A stretch of DNA of 64,000 nt from Oscheius dolichura. Taxonomy: Eukaryota > Nematoda > Chromadorea > Rhabditida > Rhabditidae. Location: positions 10,292,001-10,356,000 of the forward strand of contig OW051492.1 in NCBI GenBank assembly GCA_932521035.1, given 5' to 3'. Of this stretch, positions 21,201 to 33,200 are shown one piece after another (positions within the stretch are counted from its first letter, which is position 1; each line of letters opens with the position of its first letter). The notes below the pieces were generated by a model, which saw nothing but the letters and a program-made list of their open reading frames with translations, made no database searches and was not told where the DNA came from. The position numbers were made by a program, and so were the translations under genes.

Positions 21201-24200
21201 CTAGAGTGGGCGGAGCGTTCTCTCGTCAAACCCATCCCTACTACTGGTGCGAGTCGCACGTTTGGAATGCGCCAGCTTGTCTAGCGACACTATCCCTAAT
21301 ATTCCTATTTTTGGCTGGACTTTCAACCATGTTCAAAGTTGTTCGAAGCTTCAGTAAGAAGGCTGAGCGAAAGCACGAGTCGAGCGGAGCCCGTTCGGCT
21401 CATACCAACGGATCAGCCGGCGGCGGCTACTATCAGAATGGATCCAGCTCACAGCATCATCAGCAAGCAGTTGGCAATGGCTTCGGTAATGGATATGGGC
21501 ATCATTCGGCCTCTGGTGGTCAGCTCCTAGCCGTCGACAATCGCCATCTGAGCCATGCCCAACAAGCACATCAGGGATTCTCAGAGAGCAGCAGCTATGA
21601 GACGAGAGAACATTTTGAAAGAAAAGTACAGAAGGTTAAAAAGAGCCGAGGAGAACGGGAGCGAAGTCGCAGTGCTCGACGAGGAGACGAGGTAGATCAT
21701 TTTTATCCAATTTCTGGACTTCTTTTAATTCCTTTTCTGGACTTCTAAACGCCACAGTTAAACAGCTAAACCTCTATAATCTTCCAAATTCCTTGAAAAG
21801 AGACAAAATTTTGTTTTCTCCTACCTTTTCTCCCAGCAAACAGCCGCAACTTGTTTACTTTCCTACTTTTCCTTCTGTTTCCCTTTTTCTGGAGCACAAT
21901 CTCTTTAGGGCCGAATTATCCATTAACTTTGCTCCTCTGCTTTCTTTTCTTCCATTGCCCCGGTCCTTTGGTCACTTTTAACCCTGATCCAGTCCAGTTC
22001 GGTGTAGTTTTTCTTCCGCTCAATGTACCTGCCGGCTAATTGCGACCGAATCCATTCAATCCTCCACTTTAGAGGCGAAGACTTGACCATGTTTTTTTAC
22101 CCCCTTTCTTTAGGAAAAGTTGTGTAAAATCTCAAAAATCGCGGGGGTTTCCTCCCTTTTTGCTTATGACTCATGCCAGAGGAGGAAATAGGTCAACAGC
22201 AAAGAAATCTTTGCGGCTATTCAATTGGCCGAAATGGATCTATTGATGCTGCTTTCTCTCCGGCGTTGTGGAATCGTTTTGAGGGTGTGAAAACAATCCA
22301 AAGGGGCGAATTTTCGGAGTAGGCCACAGTTAGACAGCCAATACACGTGTGAACTGTGGCGCGCGCGAACAACCCCGATTTCTACTCTTTTCCTCCATTT
22401 ATTACCAAATCCGACCTCCAGATTAATAAAATCCCGACCGCCTGCCGGTCTCGTTGGCTTTAGGATCAGCGGGTCATTCCCGAGAACGCAATTAGAGATA
22501 ACCTTGTGAGATCTCTCTCCTCGCCTCAGCCCACCATCTCCCATCCATATCGGAACCATTACGAATCAATTCAGGTGCATGCGTCTGGGGGCAGTGGAAT
22601 AAGAAAAGAACCTTGTTTTGTGCCTCCCCCTCTCTCTGTCCTATACATTTCCCCACATTTGATTGGTTTCGCAGAGAGAAAGAGAGAGCGAAGAGAGGAA
22701 AGCGCTAGAGGAACCACGCCCTGTTACAGTGCTGCATGCCATCACCGTCTCTTTTCCCTTCTAGAGAGAGAAAGACAGGCGGGGGTACCACTACATCAAT
22801 CATTCGCCTTGGCCTGCCATTAAGGGGAACGCCCTCTTTCTAAATGTGTTTGTATCCCTCTGTTTGGAGAGTAGGAATGCCTAAACATCGATAAATAGAG
22901 GGAAAAAGAAGGAATTAGGGAAAAAATAGAGAAATTTGAAGCGCCACAGCCGACATGGCGTGTTAACTGTGGCTTGCATTCTCCATGCTGCAAAACGTAT
23001 TTTTAGCCGTCTAACTGTGTTCTTTGCTTTTTTTCCACTGCTATCACTATAGCCGACCATTTTCTTTCGTTTCTATGTCCGCTGCGAGTCCATTGCCCAC
23101 TTTTATTTGTTTTTCACTGTGGTGGTTAGTCAGTATCATCAAAACGACATGTGTTCTCTTCCTCCCTCTCCTTCTATTTACCCACAGAGACATGATGGGG
23201 AGGAAAAAGAAAATCAAAGAGAGTACAATACAATGGATCAATACACACACCCACAATTTTACCGCTCCTCCAGAAGTTGGTTTCCCCCTTGGAGGTCGGA
23301 GGGGAGCTTGTGCATCAAATTATCTGAAAAGTACACATGGAACTCTTTAAAGCAAACAAAGAATACAAGAAGAGATGTGGTGATGGTGGTGGGGAGAAAA
23401 TGGGGAGAGCTTCAGGAGTAGAAGACAATTATTAGAAGCTGGGGAGGCAGGAGAATACAGTACTTTTCCAGGTCTCTGAAATCCTCCACGGATCTGATGC
23501 CACCTCCGCCAGAGATGCCCTTCTCCAATGGGCCAGAAAGGCCACAGCCGGCTATCCGCGAGTCAATGTGACAAATTTCGGATCCTCATGGCGAGATGGG
23601 CTGGCCTTCAATGCTATCCTTCACAGATACAGGCCCAACCTCATTGATTGGAACAAGGTAGGCATAATTTTCGGTCAACGTTCTTCCTCACCGCATCTAA
23701 AAACTCACCAAATGCTCGCCGCGCTCGAATAATTCGACCTTGCTTATTTTTTTTATGTCTATCTTATTTAGAATTTTATGGCGAACAAGCTGATGTAGGT
23801 TATATTCCATAAGAATAAGAAATTGCTGAAATATAGCCCAAAATAGAGTTTTTGAGGTGAACATAGCGTTTCTCTCGATAACTCAGCAATTTCCTATTCT
23901 TATGGAATAAAACCTATACCAGCTTGTGCGCCATAAAATTCTGAACAAGATAGACATAAAAAAATAAGAAAGGTCGAATTATTCAAGCGCGGCGAGCATT
24001 TGGTGAGTTTTTGGATGCGGTGAGGAAGAACGTTGGCCCTAATTTTCTGGGAATACAGTTCAGAATTGGATTTTAGCTTACAGATCCCTTTGGGACCTTT
24101 TAGCGGGGTAGAAATCCCCTTGGGACCCATTTCTATGAGATTTGCAATAGAGCGCGATTAATTTCAGTCATTTTAGAGTTTAGTGATCGGGGTTTCCCCT

Positions 24201-27200
24201 GTTTACTTCAGTTGTTTTCGGCTACAGTAATCCCAATTCAAAAAATAGCGAGACATCCCTTTAAATTCCCCTCCCCGTCCTGGAACATAAACAATTCCCT
24301 GTACATATGCATCGCCCCTCGTCTAATCCCCTGCGAAGTTCGCACCGTAGGCTGCTTGTGCGCGCGAGTGTGCGTGGCCTCTTCTGTCGCCTAATCTGTC
24401 TCTCGAAATTTTCTCTCTCCCGCGCTCACAGGTCCAGGAGACAGCAGTCAGCAGCCCCGGCAACCGTCAGCCAGCCGAATAGCAATGCGAGGGGGCCGTG
24501 TGCGACGGTGACATTAGTCATTTCCCCGTCTTGTCATACAAGAGAGAGAATTTCTTGAATTGAATACTTTCTAGCCGAATGGTAGACAGATGAGTCAGGG
24601 GTAGGGGCAGCCAAAAGGGGAAAGCCTCTTAGAAAGCCCTAGAAATTGGGGGGAACAGTCTCTAAAACGGAGTAAATACTGGAAAATTTAGATCAGCGAC
24701 CCATCTGTCAGTAGCCGTGAGCGGCTGGAGAATGCCTTCGCCGCTGCTGAGCGAGAATTCGGCGTCCACCGGCTCCTAGACCCCGAGGATGTGGATACCA
24801 ACAACCCAGACGAGAAATCCATCATGACCTATGTCGCCACCTTGTATGAGGCACTTCCTCACCTGCCAGAACTCAGCAAGGTAGGTCATTTTACTGGTTA
24901 CAGTAAGAAATTCGGCAATATTTCACGGTTACTAGTGTTTGTTGCACGGTAGAGTTGATAGTACCCCCGGGGGAAGAGGGGTCATTTTGACCGGGAGGAA
25001 CATTTTGACTCGTTTATCCTTTTATTTTGCTATAAATCATTCAAAATAAGATCCTTTATCTCTTCTTTTTATCAGAAATCGCGACGGGACCAAAAAAGCC
25101 GCCGTTTGCCATTTCACAGCGCGCGCCTTCAAAAGGATGCCGCTCATTCCTGTTCTTTAAAACTTCTTGTTTTCCTTCTTTCTGTGAAATAATCTCACAA
25201 ATACGCTGGGAACTATAAAATATATCAAAAAATGAGTTAAAATTTCCAGTTCCCTGGTCAAAAACCCTCCCTTTTCCCTCAATTTGTCCTGTCTGTCTCC
25301 TCGACGTCTATACGTTTCTCTCTAATATTTCCTCCCATTGTCCAATGTCTTGTCTGTAATTTAACACTTGCCTGTCACTTTCCAGCTGTTCTCCATCCAA
25401 GACCAATATATGGAAGAGGCTCGCGAGTGGCTGGAATGGGTTGACCGAGCTACCCGACTCGTGGACGACCGCCATTTCACCAGCTCAGCAGTTGAGCTCA
25501 TCTATGAGCTGGAACGCTTCCGAGACGAAGACCTTCCGCCAAAAGAGGAAGAAAAGAACCGCATGGCACAGGTCTACGAGTACATGTACACGGCAATCGG
25601 CAATACGGAACACTTTAAAATCCCGGCAGGGTTGAGTACACCGGCATTGAGTAGAGCATGGAATGAGTTGTTGAACTCAATCGAGAGGAGATTTGCCCTA
25701 TTGCACGAAAAGTTAGCATCCGAGGTGTGTTATATGTCTTACTAATTTTATTAATTATTCAAATTTGTCTAGTTCAGCATGCTAATATCAGAAAAATATA
25801 TGTTCTAATCCAAAAATCACAAAAGTTTTGGAGAATCGAACTTTGAACCGTATCTTTTGGCGCGCTTCCCGGTGGAGTCTAATTTTTCAAAAAATCAAGG
25901 TCAAAAGTTCGATCCTCTAGTTCTCAAAACCTTCCTTTCCCTCCAGGACCTATTAGAAATAAGTTTAATTGAGTTTTTAGGATGGATTAAACGACCTAAT
26001 CAGCCGACTCACCAGAGGAATTGGAATAACCAATGAGAAACTTGACATCCTTCTCCAAAGTACGTTTTCCTTCATTTTTCTCAATTTTCTTTAATACTGA
26101 CCTTATAAATTAATTAATTTATAGGAATCGAAGACGTCGAAAAGCGTGTTGAGACCTCCAGACCAGGAGAAATCGAGCGGGAGGTGAACTCCATCGTGGA
26201 TGAGCTGAACGCTCTGGAACACCCGATCAATGGCTTCTTTGAAGACGTCGAAGAACTAAAAAGACACCAACATCCAGAGGCTAATGACTTCTACAAGCAG
26301 TATGTTGTCTTATGCTTGAAAATATAAAAATTGTTTTCCAGAGTCTACGGTCTGCAGCAGAGAAGAACCGTCTACTTGGACCGTCTCACTAACCAGCTCC
26401 TTGTCCGGCTGGGACTCAGAACTGAGAGCATGATGAAGGAGAACGCTGCCCGACTCGAGTCCATCCGCCAGTCGACCTTCTCCCGGGTCGAGGAATGCAT
26501 CGAATGGGTCCGAATCCGGATGGAGAAGCTCACCTCCATGGAGTTCTTGGAAGACTTGGAGACATTGGAGGAGATGTTCGAACAACACAAGCTAGACAAC
26601 AGGGATATCCAGGACTTCAGGCAGAATGTCGACGAATGCATCGCTAGACAGGTGAGCATTATATCCTATAGCTATAAAATAGTTACAGTATCCTATTTCT
26701 CATTAAAATTAGGAAGAAACCCCATAATACCTTTTTTTCTCCAAAATATATTCAAATTTCCCGCTCTTCCTCCTGATTTTTGAGCTTCTGGCGACGAATC
26801 CTCTTGTTTTTCTTCCCCGAAGTTTACCTCCAGCCCTCTCTGCCCCTTCGGGTTCTTTCGATTCCGGTATTTTGACTTCCCCCGGGTCCGCCTGGTGGAA
26901 AAGAGAGTGTGAATGCCAATTGTGTTGCTCACTCGGAAATGACGAAAGGAGCCAGTTTGCTCCACCACCCGATGTGAACTTTTGCATACGGGGACCATAA
27001 AATATAAGCTGAAGAAAGTAAAAAGAGGATAAAAAATGTTATTTTTTAGGCCGAAGTCTCTGCCGAAGATACCTATGACTACTGCGAGCTGCTCACGGTT
27101 CTTGAGAGCGAATACCAACAGCTCAGGGACCTCTCCGCCGGACGAATGCTTGATCTGGTACTTATTTTCGGGGAATACTGTAGAATATTATTCTGCTCAG

Positions 27201-30200
27201 GACTCCTTGATCGCCTTTGTCCGAGCAGCCCAGATGGAGTTGGTATGGGTTTCCGAGAGGGAAGAGATCGAAGTCACCAGGAATTGGTCCGACATCAAGC
27301 AGCTTGACCTTCCCATGCTGACCAACTACTACAAGCAGGTACATCCTTATTACTTTTTTTGGATTACGGTAGGCAGTACTGTATCAGTGTCAAATTCCCT
27401 TTTCCCTTTTTTGTCTCTCGCTTTTGTTCCGCGATACAGCAGCAGCAGCAGTGAGAGCGGGCTAATAAGACATGATTGCGGGGAGCGGCTGCTGCCTGGC
27501 AAAAGAGAAAAGGCAGCAGGGTAGAGACCGGTTAGCCAACGGTTGGGGGAAAGGGGGGAGAATGTATGCGTGTGTGTGGTTGGTTGTGGCAGCAGCAAAG
27601 CAATGAAAACTGGCACAAATGGCAGGCGGAATGCCGGGAATAGGTCTTTTTAGAAGGGTCGGAAAGGGTTGGAAAAGGCCAGGCAGCCATTTTGGATCTA
27701 AAAAAAGACTACTGGAGAAATTAGGCAGATAATAGGATACAGTAATCCAAACGGCAGAAATTATAGGTTTGTACCATCTGTAATAGAGAAAAAGGCGACT
27801 AAACAAGGGAAAAAGACGGAAAATATGGGAGAATCCTCAAAAATCCCCGAGTTTTAGCTGCTTCATGAGATGGAGCTCCGCGAGAAGCAATATAACGACG
27901 TCCACAACCAGGGAGCTGCTCTCCTGAACCAGGGACATCCAGCCGTCCATGTCATCGAAGTCTACCTCCGTACCATGCAAAAGCAATGGGATTGGCTCCT
28001 CTCGCTGGCTAAATGCCTTGAAGAGCATCTTCGCGATGCTCTCAACCTCAAATCCGTGAGTTTTTTTCCCGTATTTTTCTGGAGAATTCCTTCCTCCGCA
28101 GATTTTGTTTATCAGAAAGAGCGACGTTGACCTTTACTGCCCAGCGTAAAGCCAAGGTCAGAATCGCGGGCCGTAGTGTCCGGAAAAGAAAGAATTAATG
28201 GTTGTTTACTGATACTGATGGCCATAACGGAAGGAAGAAAGAACTGGGGGAACTGATAAAAAGAGGAATTTTTACAGGGGGGAATCAGAAATGAGGAAAA
28301 TATGAAAAATAACCACCACAGCCAACACGGCGTGTGAACTGTGGTTCTTTTCGAAATAGAGGCCAGAAGTGCCTGAACTGGAGAAATATGTGAATGAGCG
28401 CCTAGAGAGCTTTATAATCTAGAATTTGACTTTTCAGTTCATGGAAGAGGCAGCCGATGCCGAGCAGTGGATGGAAGAGCAAGCCAAACACCTGGAGAAC
28501 AACTACAACAGGACAGATTTCAGCCTGGAAGAGGGAGAACGCTACCTCCGAGAGCTTGATGAGATCAAGGTGCTTTCCCCTCCATTTTTTCAATATTTCT
28601 ATTTTCAGGAAATTCTGAACAAATACCACAGCGTCCTAATGGCTCTGACGGAGAGATGTGCCACCATTTCACCTCTATGGCAGCGCGGTGAACGCATTAC
28701 CAGGCCTATTGTTGTCACGGCGCTCTGTGATTATTCGGATCGCAATTTGAATATCAAAACAGGTAAGAAACGGGGACGGTCCCGAGAAGAAAGGGAAGGC
28801 AAAGGGAACTTCTGATCTCAGGAATTTCTAGGAAAAGGCTGAGTCCGAATTTTTGGCATTTTGGAGTTTCCTGGCTTACTGTAGCTTTTATTTTCCAGGA
28901 GATGACATCACCCTGCTGGATAACTCTGACCTTATCAAATGGAAGGTCCGTGACTTGTCTGGAGTTGAGGGAGAAGTCCCATCCGTGGTCTTCCGAATTC
29001 CTCCTCCCGATACCAAGCTCACTGGCTACTTGAACCGCCTACTCCAACAATTCGAGAAGCTCAAGAAGCTCTGGGACAAGAAGCACAGAATGGTCCGCTT
29101 CAACATGGTCCTGAACACCATGAAGACCATCCAGTAAGTTTCGAGCTCTTTTACTGGGCTAACTGTCTAACTGTGGCGCTCAGGAATTTTGTTCTTTTTT
29201 CGGCTACTTATCAACAAAAGGCAGCCATAATGCGCGATAAGTGGCGTTTGTTGATTTCCGTTCGCCTTCTTCTCTTCTCCATCTTTTTCTCGCTCCTTTT
29301 GATAAGGAATCAATCATCAGTCAAGGTTATTGGGGTGTCCTTCTCGCTCCCCCCTGCCTGCCGGCTGTCCCTAAAACTTGAAATGATAAATAATAAGACG
29401 AAAATCAGTCAGTCAGTATAGACTGTGGCAGATAGATAGGCAGAACCGGTCTAAAACCCTCCGGGCCATAATCATTGCCTAGAGAGACCGTTTGTGTAAA
29501 TCCTATTAGGCAAGCAAGCTGGATGGGGGATAACGGGGGAGAGGAACCGTGCCGGGACTAATTGTTTGCAATAAAAGAAAAGATGCGCATCTCCTGGTTT
29601 AAATAGGCGTGAAATGGGATAATTTGGAAGAAAAAGAGATCCATAAAGAGGGGACGAAAAGATCCGGGGGTGAAAACTGGCCCAGACCTTGGAATAGGGG
29701 ACCGCCACCGTTCACACGCCGTGTCGGCTGTGGCTACCAAACTTTTAGAACGCACCACAGTTAGACAGCCGACACGGCGTGTGAACTGTGGCGCTGGAAA
29801 TTTATCCACAAAATAGAGCCTAACGCTAAAAATACCACAGTTAACCAACTTTATACGACAAAAAGACCAAAAATAATCACTTTTCTTCCAGAGGCTGGGA
29901 CCTGGACACCTTCAATGCCACAGACCCTGAAATGCGCGATGCCATCATGCGTGCCCTCAATGATGATGCCAACAAATTGCTCTCCGAGCTGGATCCTAAT
30001 GATCCCTTGGCTCTGCGACTCCGTGAAGAACTCCGAAGAACAAATGAACACTTCTGGAACCTGCTCAATGCCAGTCAAAAGCCTCCAGAGCCCGACTGGG
30101 CCAGTCAATTCGACGAGAAGATCAATGACCTGTTGAGAAAGCTCGAAGACGCCTGGAGAAAGCTCAACGACAATGTTGGAAAGCCCGTCAGCCGGACTAC

Positions 30201-33200
30201 TGATGACCTCGAGAAGGTTATTGTCGATCACAAGAAGTTTGAAGACGATCTACAGGTAGTGTTACCCCTTTTCTGTTCAAAAATCTGAAAATTCAGGCCC
30301 TCGATGGTGATGTAGCCAACGTGAAGGAGCTCTTCCGCCAGCTGCCTAACCCCACTCCCACCCAACGGGTTAACAATGATAAACTCAACGGTCTGTGGGA
30401 AGATCTCTGGGACTTGAGCCGTATGTACGTGGAGAGGATCAAGGTACCCCTTTTATTCTTCTAGAAACTTAATAAATCCCTATTTTAGGTCCTCGAAGCC
30501 GTGCTAAACGGTCTCCTTGAGGTCAATGACATCGTCCGACAACATGAGATCACCCTGAACTCCTTTGACGACTTGCCGGCTGCTTTGGACAAGCTCCGCG
30601 GGCATCATGCCCAGCTCCTGGAGATGAACATGGTCCTCCAGCAACAGCAGTCCGTCATCGACAGCTTGAACAGGAATGCCGCCCTCCTGAGGCAACACGT
30701 GGCCAGAACAAGGATCAATCAGAACAGGTAGGATCTTTTCTAGTGAATATTATCGTATTCCAAAGAATCTCGGTTTCAATTGAGTAATTCTGTCATTTTC
30801 AGCCACCCTGACGTTGACCGCCTCGAGGAAGAAGTTCAACAACTGAATGTCCGCTGGGAGAATGTCCGAGCCCAGGTCGTTGACCGAGTCAAGGCAGCAG
30901 AACGCGCCACCCAGGTCCAATCCGAGTACAGGTACCGTAATCCCTTTTCCCCCAAAGGAATAAAATGTTCCAGACCAGCTTACGAGAATGAAATCGCCTG
31001 GCTGGACCGAGTTGAAGAGACCATCAACCGTCTGAGAAAGCCAGAAGACTTGAGACCCGAGGATTACCAACGGGAGCTGGACATGTTGGCTGCTGAGTAC
31101 GCCGCCCTCCAGGAGCGAACAGAGGCCATCGAAAATGTCAACCGGGAGGGAGGAAAGTTCATTCGGGAGGCTAAGGTAAGGATAAACCCAGAAATCTAGA
31201 AAAAATGGGGTTTTAGGGCTTTGACAGCCGAATGGGACAGTTCATGGACGCCGTTGTTGGCATCCACGGTGCTGGGATCAAGTCCGAGTTCCGTAGAACC
31301 AAGCCCCAGCCGAAGAATGGCGCCCAGATAGTCACTGAAGAGCTAGAAGCCCTGAACCGTCGATTTGCCCAACTGAGCAGCTTGATCCTCGAGCGCAGAA
31401 ACAACATGCAGGTCCTGATCCAGAACTGGAAGCGGCAGAAGCAGGTAGGGTTTTTAAACTGTTATTTTTTGGTTCGCCGCATGTTGAGCAGCCGACGACC
31501 GCTTGAATCTATTCTTTCCCTTATTTTCCAAAGCTGCTCACCAAGCTGACGATTCCACCCGAGTTTAGACATAGACAACGGGAAGAAATGAGCTATATAT
31601 AGTCCCGTCCCAGTCTCCCAAATCACACCGTGTTGTTTTTAATCCGAGCTATCATCACACACAACAAACAAGAGACTGAAAAGAGTCCAAACATATTTAC
31701 ATGTCCAACAAGCTATTTCAACCTGCCTTAACCCTTATTTCAGCTACTGCTTATATTACATTCTATGCATATACGTGCCTATATCTATCTGAAAACTGAA
31801 TATTTGAGAGTCCAAGTGCTACAAATTCTAGGGTCCCAGCACGAAAAAAGATGGCATGTCAAAAAGGCCATTTTAACCGTTTTTGGAACTTGTAGTCAAA
31901 ACCACAGTTAGACAGCCAGTTCCAAAAACTTCCAAAATTCGGCTTTTTGACCTGTCAGCATATATTTTTGAACTAAAACGTGTAATTAGAACTACCTGGT
32001 ACCAAAATTACCTGGTGGAATAACTGACAAAAAGAAATGAAGCCTCAAAATGGAGGTTTTCTCAAGGATCTGCCGGATTTTCGAACTGGAACTGGACAAA
32101 TCTGAATTTTTGACTTTCTAAAGGCACTTTAGGACCAATATTTCTCAAAGAAACTAACTCAAGCCTCGCCTCAAGCCAGCTACGCCTCACTACAGTCCTA
32201 CCTCGTCATCACCGCTTCTTCACCGGCTTATTACTCAGTTAGGCTACCGTACCCGTACTAAAAGTGCCAGCTGGATCCAATCTCAAGCAAGCCTCGCCCT
32301 GTGCTCCTCTCTCACGCCTCTCTCTCTCTCTGTGTGTGCTTCTGCTTACACCCAAGAATACATACCTAAAAGTGTGTTTTGCTAACCACTAAACTCAACC
32401 AGATCAGATACTATACACTTTGTGTAGTGTGTGTGTGGCCATTGACACATTCTTGCTATTTATAGGAGGAGGATGACCGGCGACGAGCTGAGGAGGAGGC
32501 TAAGAGGCGGGCTTTCGAAGCGGCCAGGCTTAAAGCCTTGGAAGACGCTGATCGCCTTCGCCGGGAGAGAGAAGCCGCCGAGGCGGCAAGGCGAGCACAG
32601 GAGGACGCTGATAGAGCCCGACGGGCGGCAGAGGACGCCGAGAGGGAGCGACGAGCCCGGGAGGAGGCGGAGAGACGGAGAAGGGAAGAAGAAGAACGAA
32701 GGAGGAGAGAGGAGGAGGAGAGGAGACGCCGGGCAGCGGAGGACGAAGCCCGGCGACGGGCAGAGGAAGACGAGAGGAGGAGGAGGGAAGAGGACGAGCG
32801 AAATAGAAGAAAGGTAAGGATAATACCATTAGTTTGAGTGCTGTGAGTGTGAATTTGCTGTGAAAAGCACAAACAAACACAAACCATTTGCTTTAACTTA
32901 ACTCTTATTCTCTTATCGTATCTTACTTTAATTTGAGTGACTTTTTAGTTATAATATCATGAATTCCCGGAGAGTACTGTAGGAGAAAAAGCACGGTTTT
33001 GGGTGTAGAGAATACTGTAGTCGGAGACAGCTTCTCTATCGGTGCGTTCGCACCCGTATAGCTTCGGCAGCTGGAGCATATTCTGTTTTCCTTTCATTTG
33101 CTATAGTTTGCCTTCCTGTCGAGGTTTTACGGGTGCAAGAACCTGGGAGAGAAGCCGCCCACTGGAGTGCAGGGTGTACTGTAACTATTAGATGGTAATT

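Larger units (their letters stand above)
21692..23471. other. Intron before CH2
   Basis: Palindromic repeat copies at 22322-22362 and 22941-22973 and half-sites near 21750 and 23008. No exon recognised. Confidence 0.5.

Noticed and set aside
21339-21569. Alternative-frame open frames over the transmembrane first exon
   Set aside because: Overlap with the better frame, which has an ATG, a hydrophobic helix and a phase-matched donor.
32456-32887. Minus-strand Ser/Leu/Arg-rich open frames opposite the charged-helix exon
   Set aside because: They are complements of GAG/AGG codon runs in the sense exon, so the open frame is compositional.
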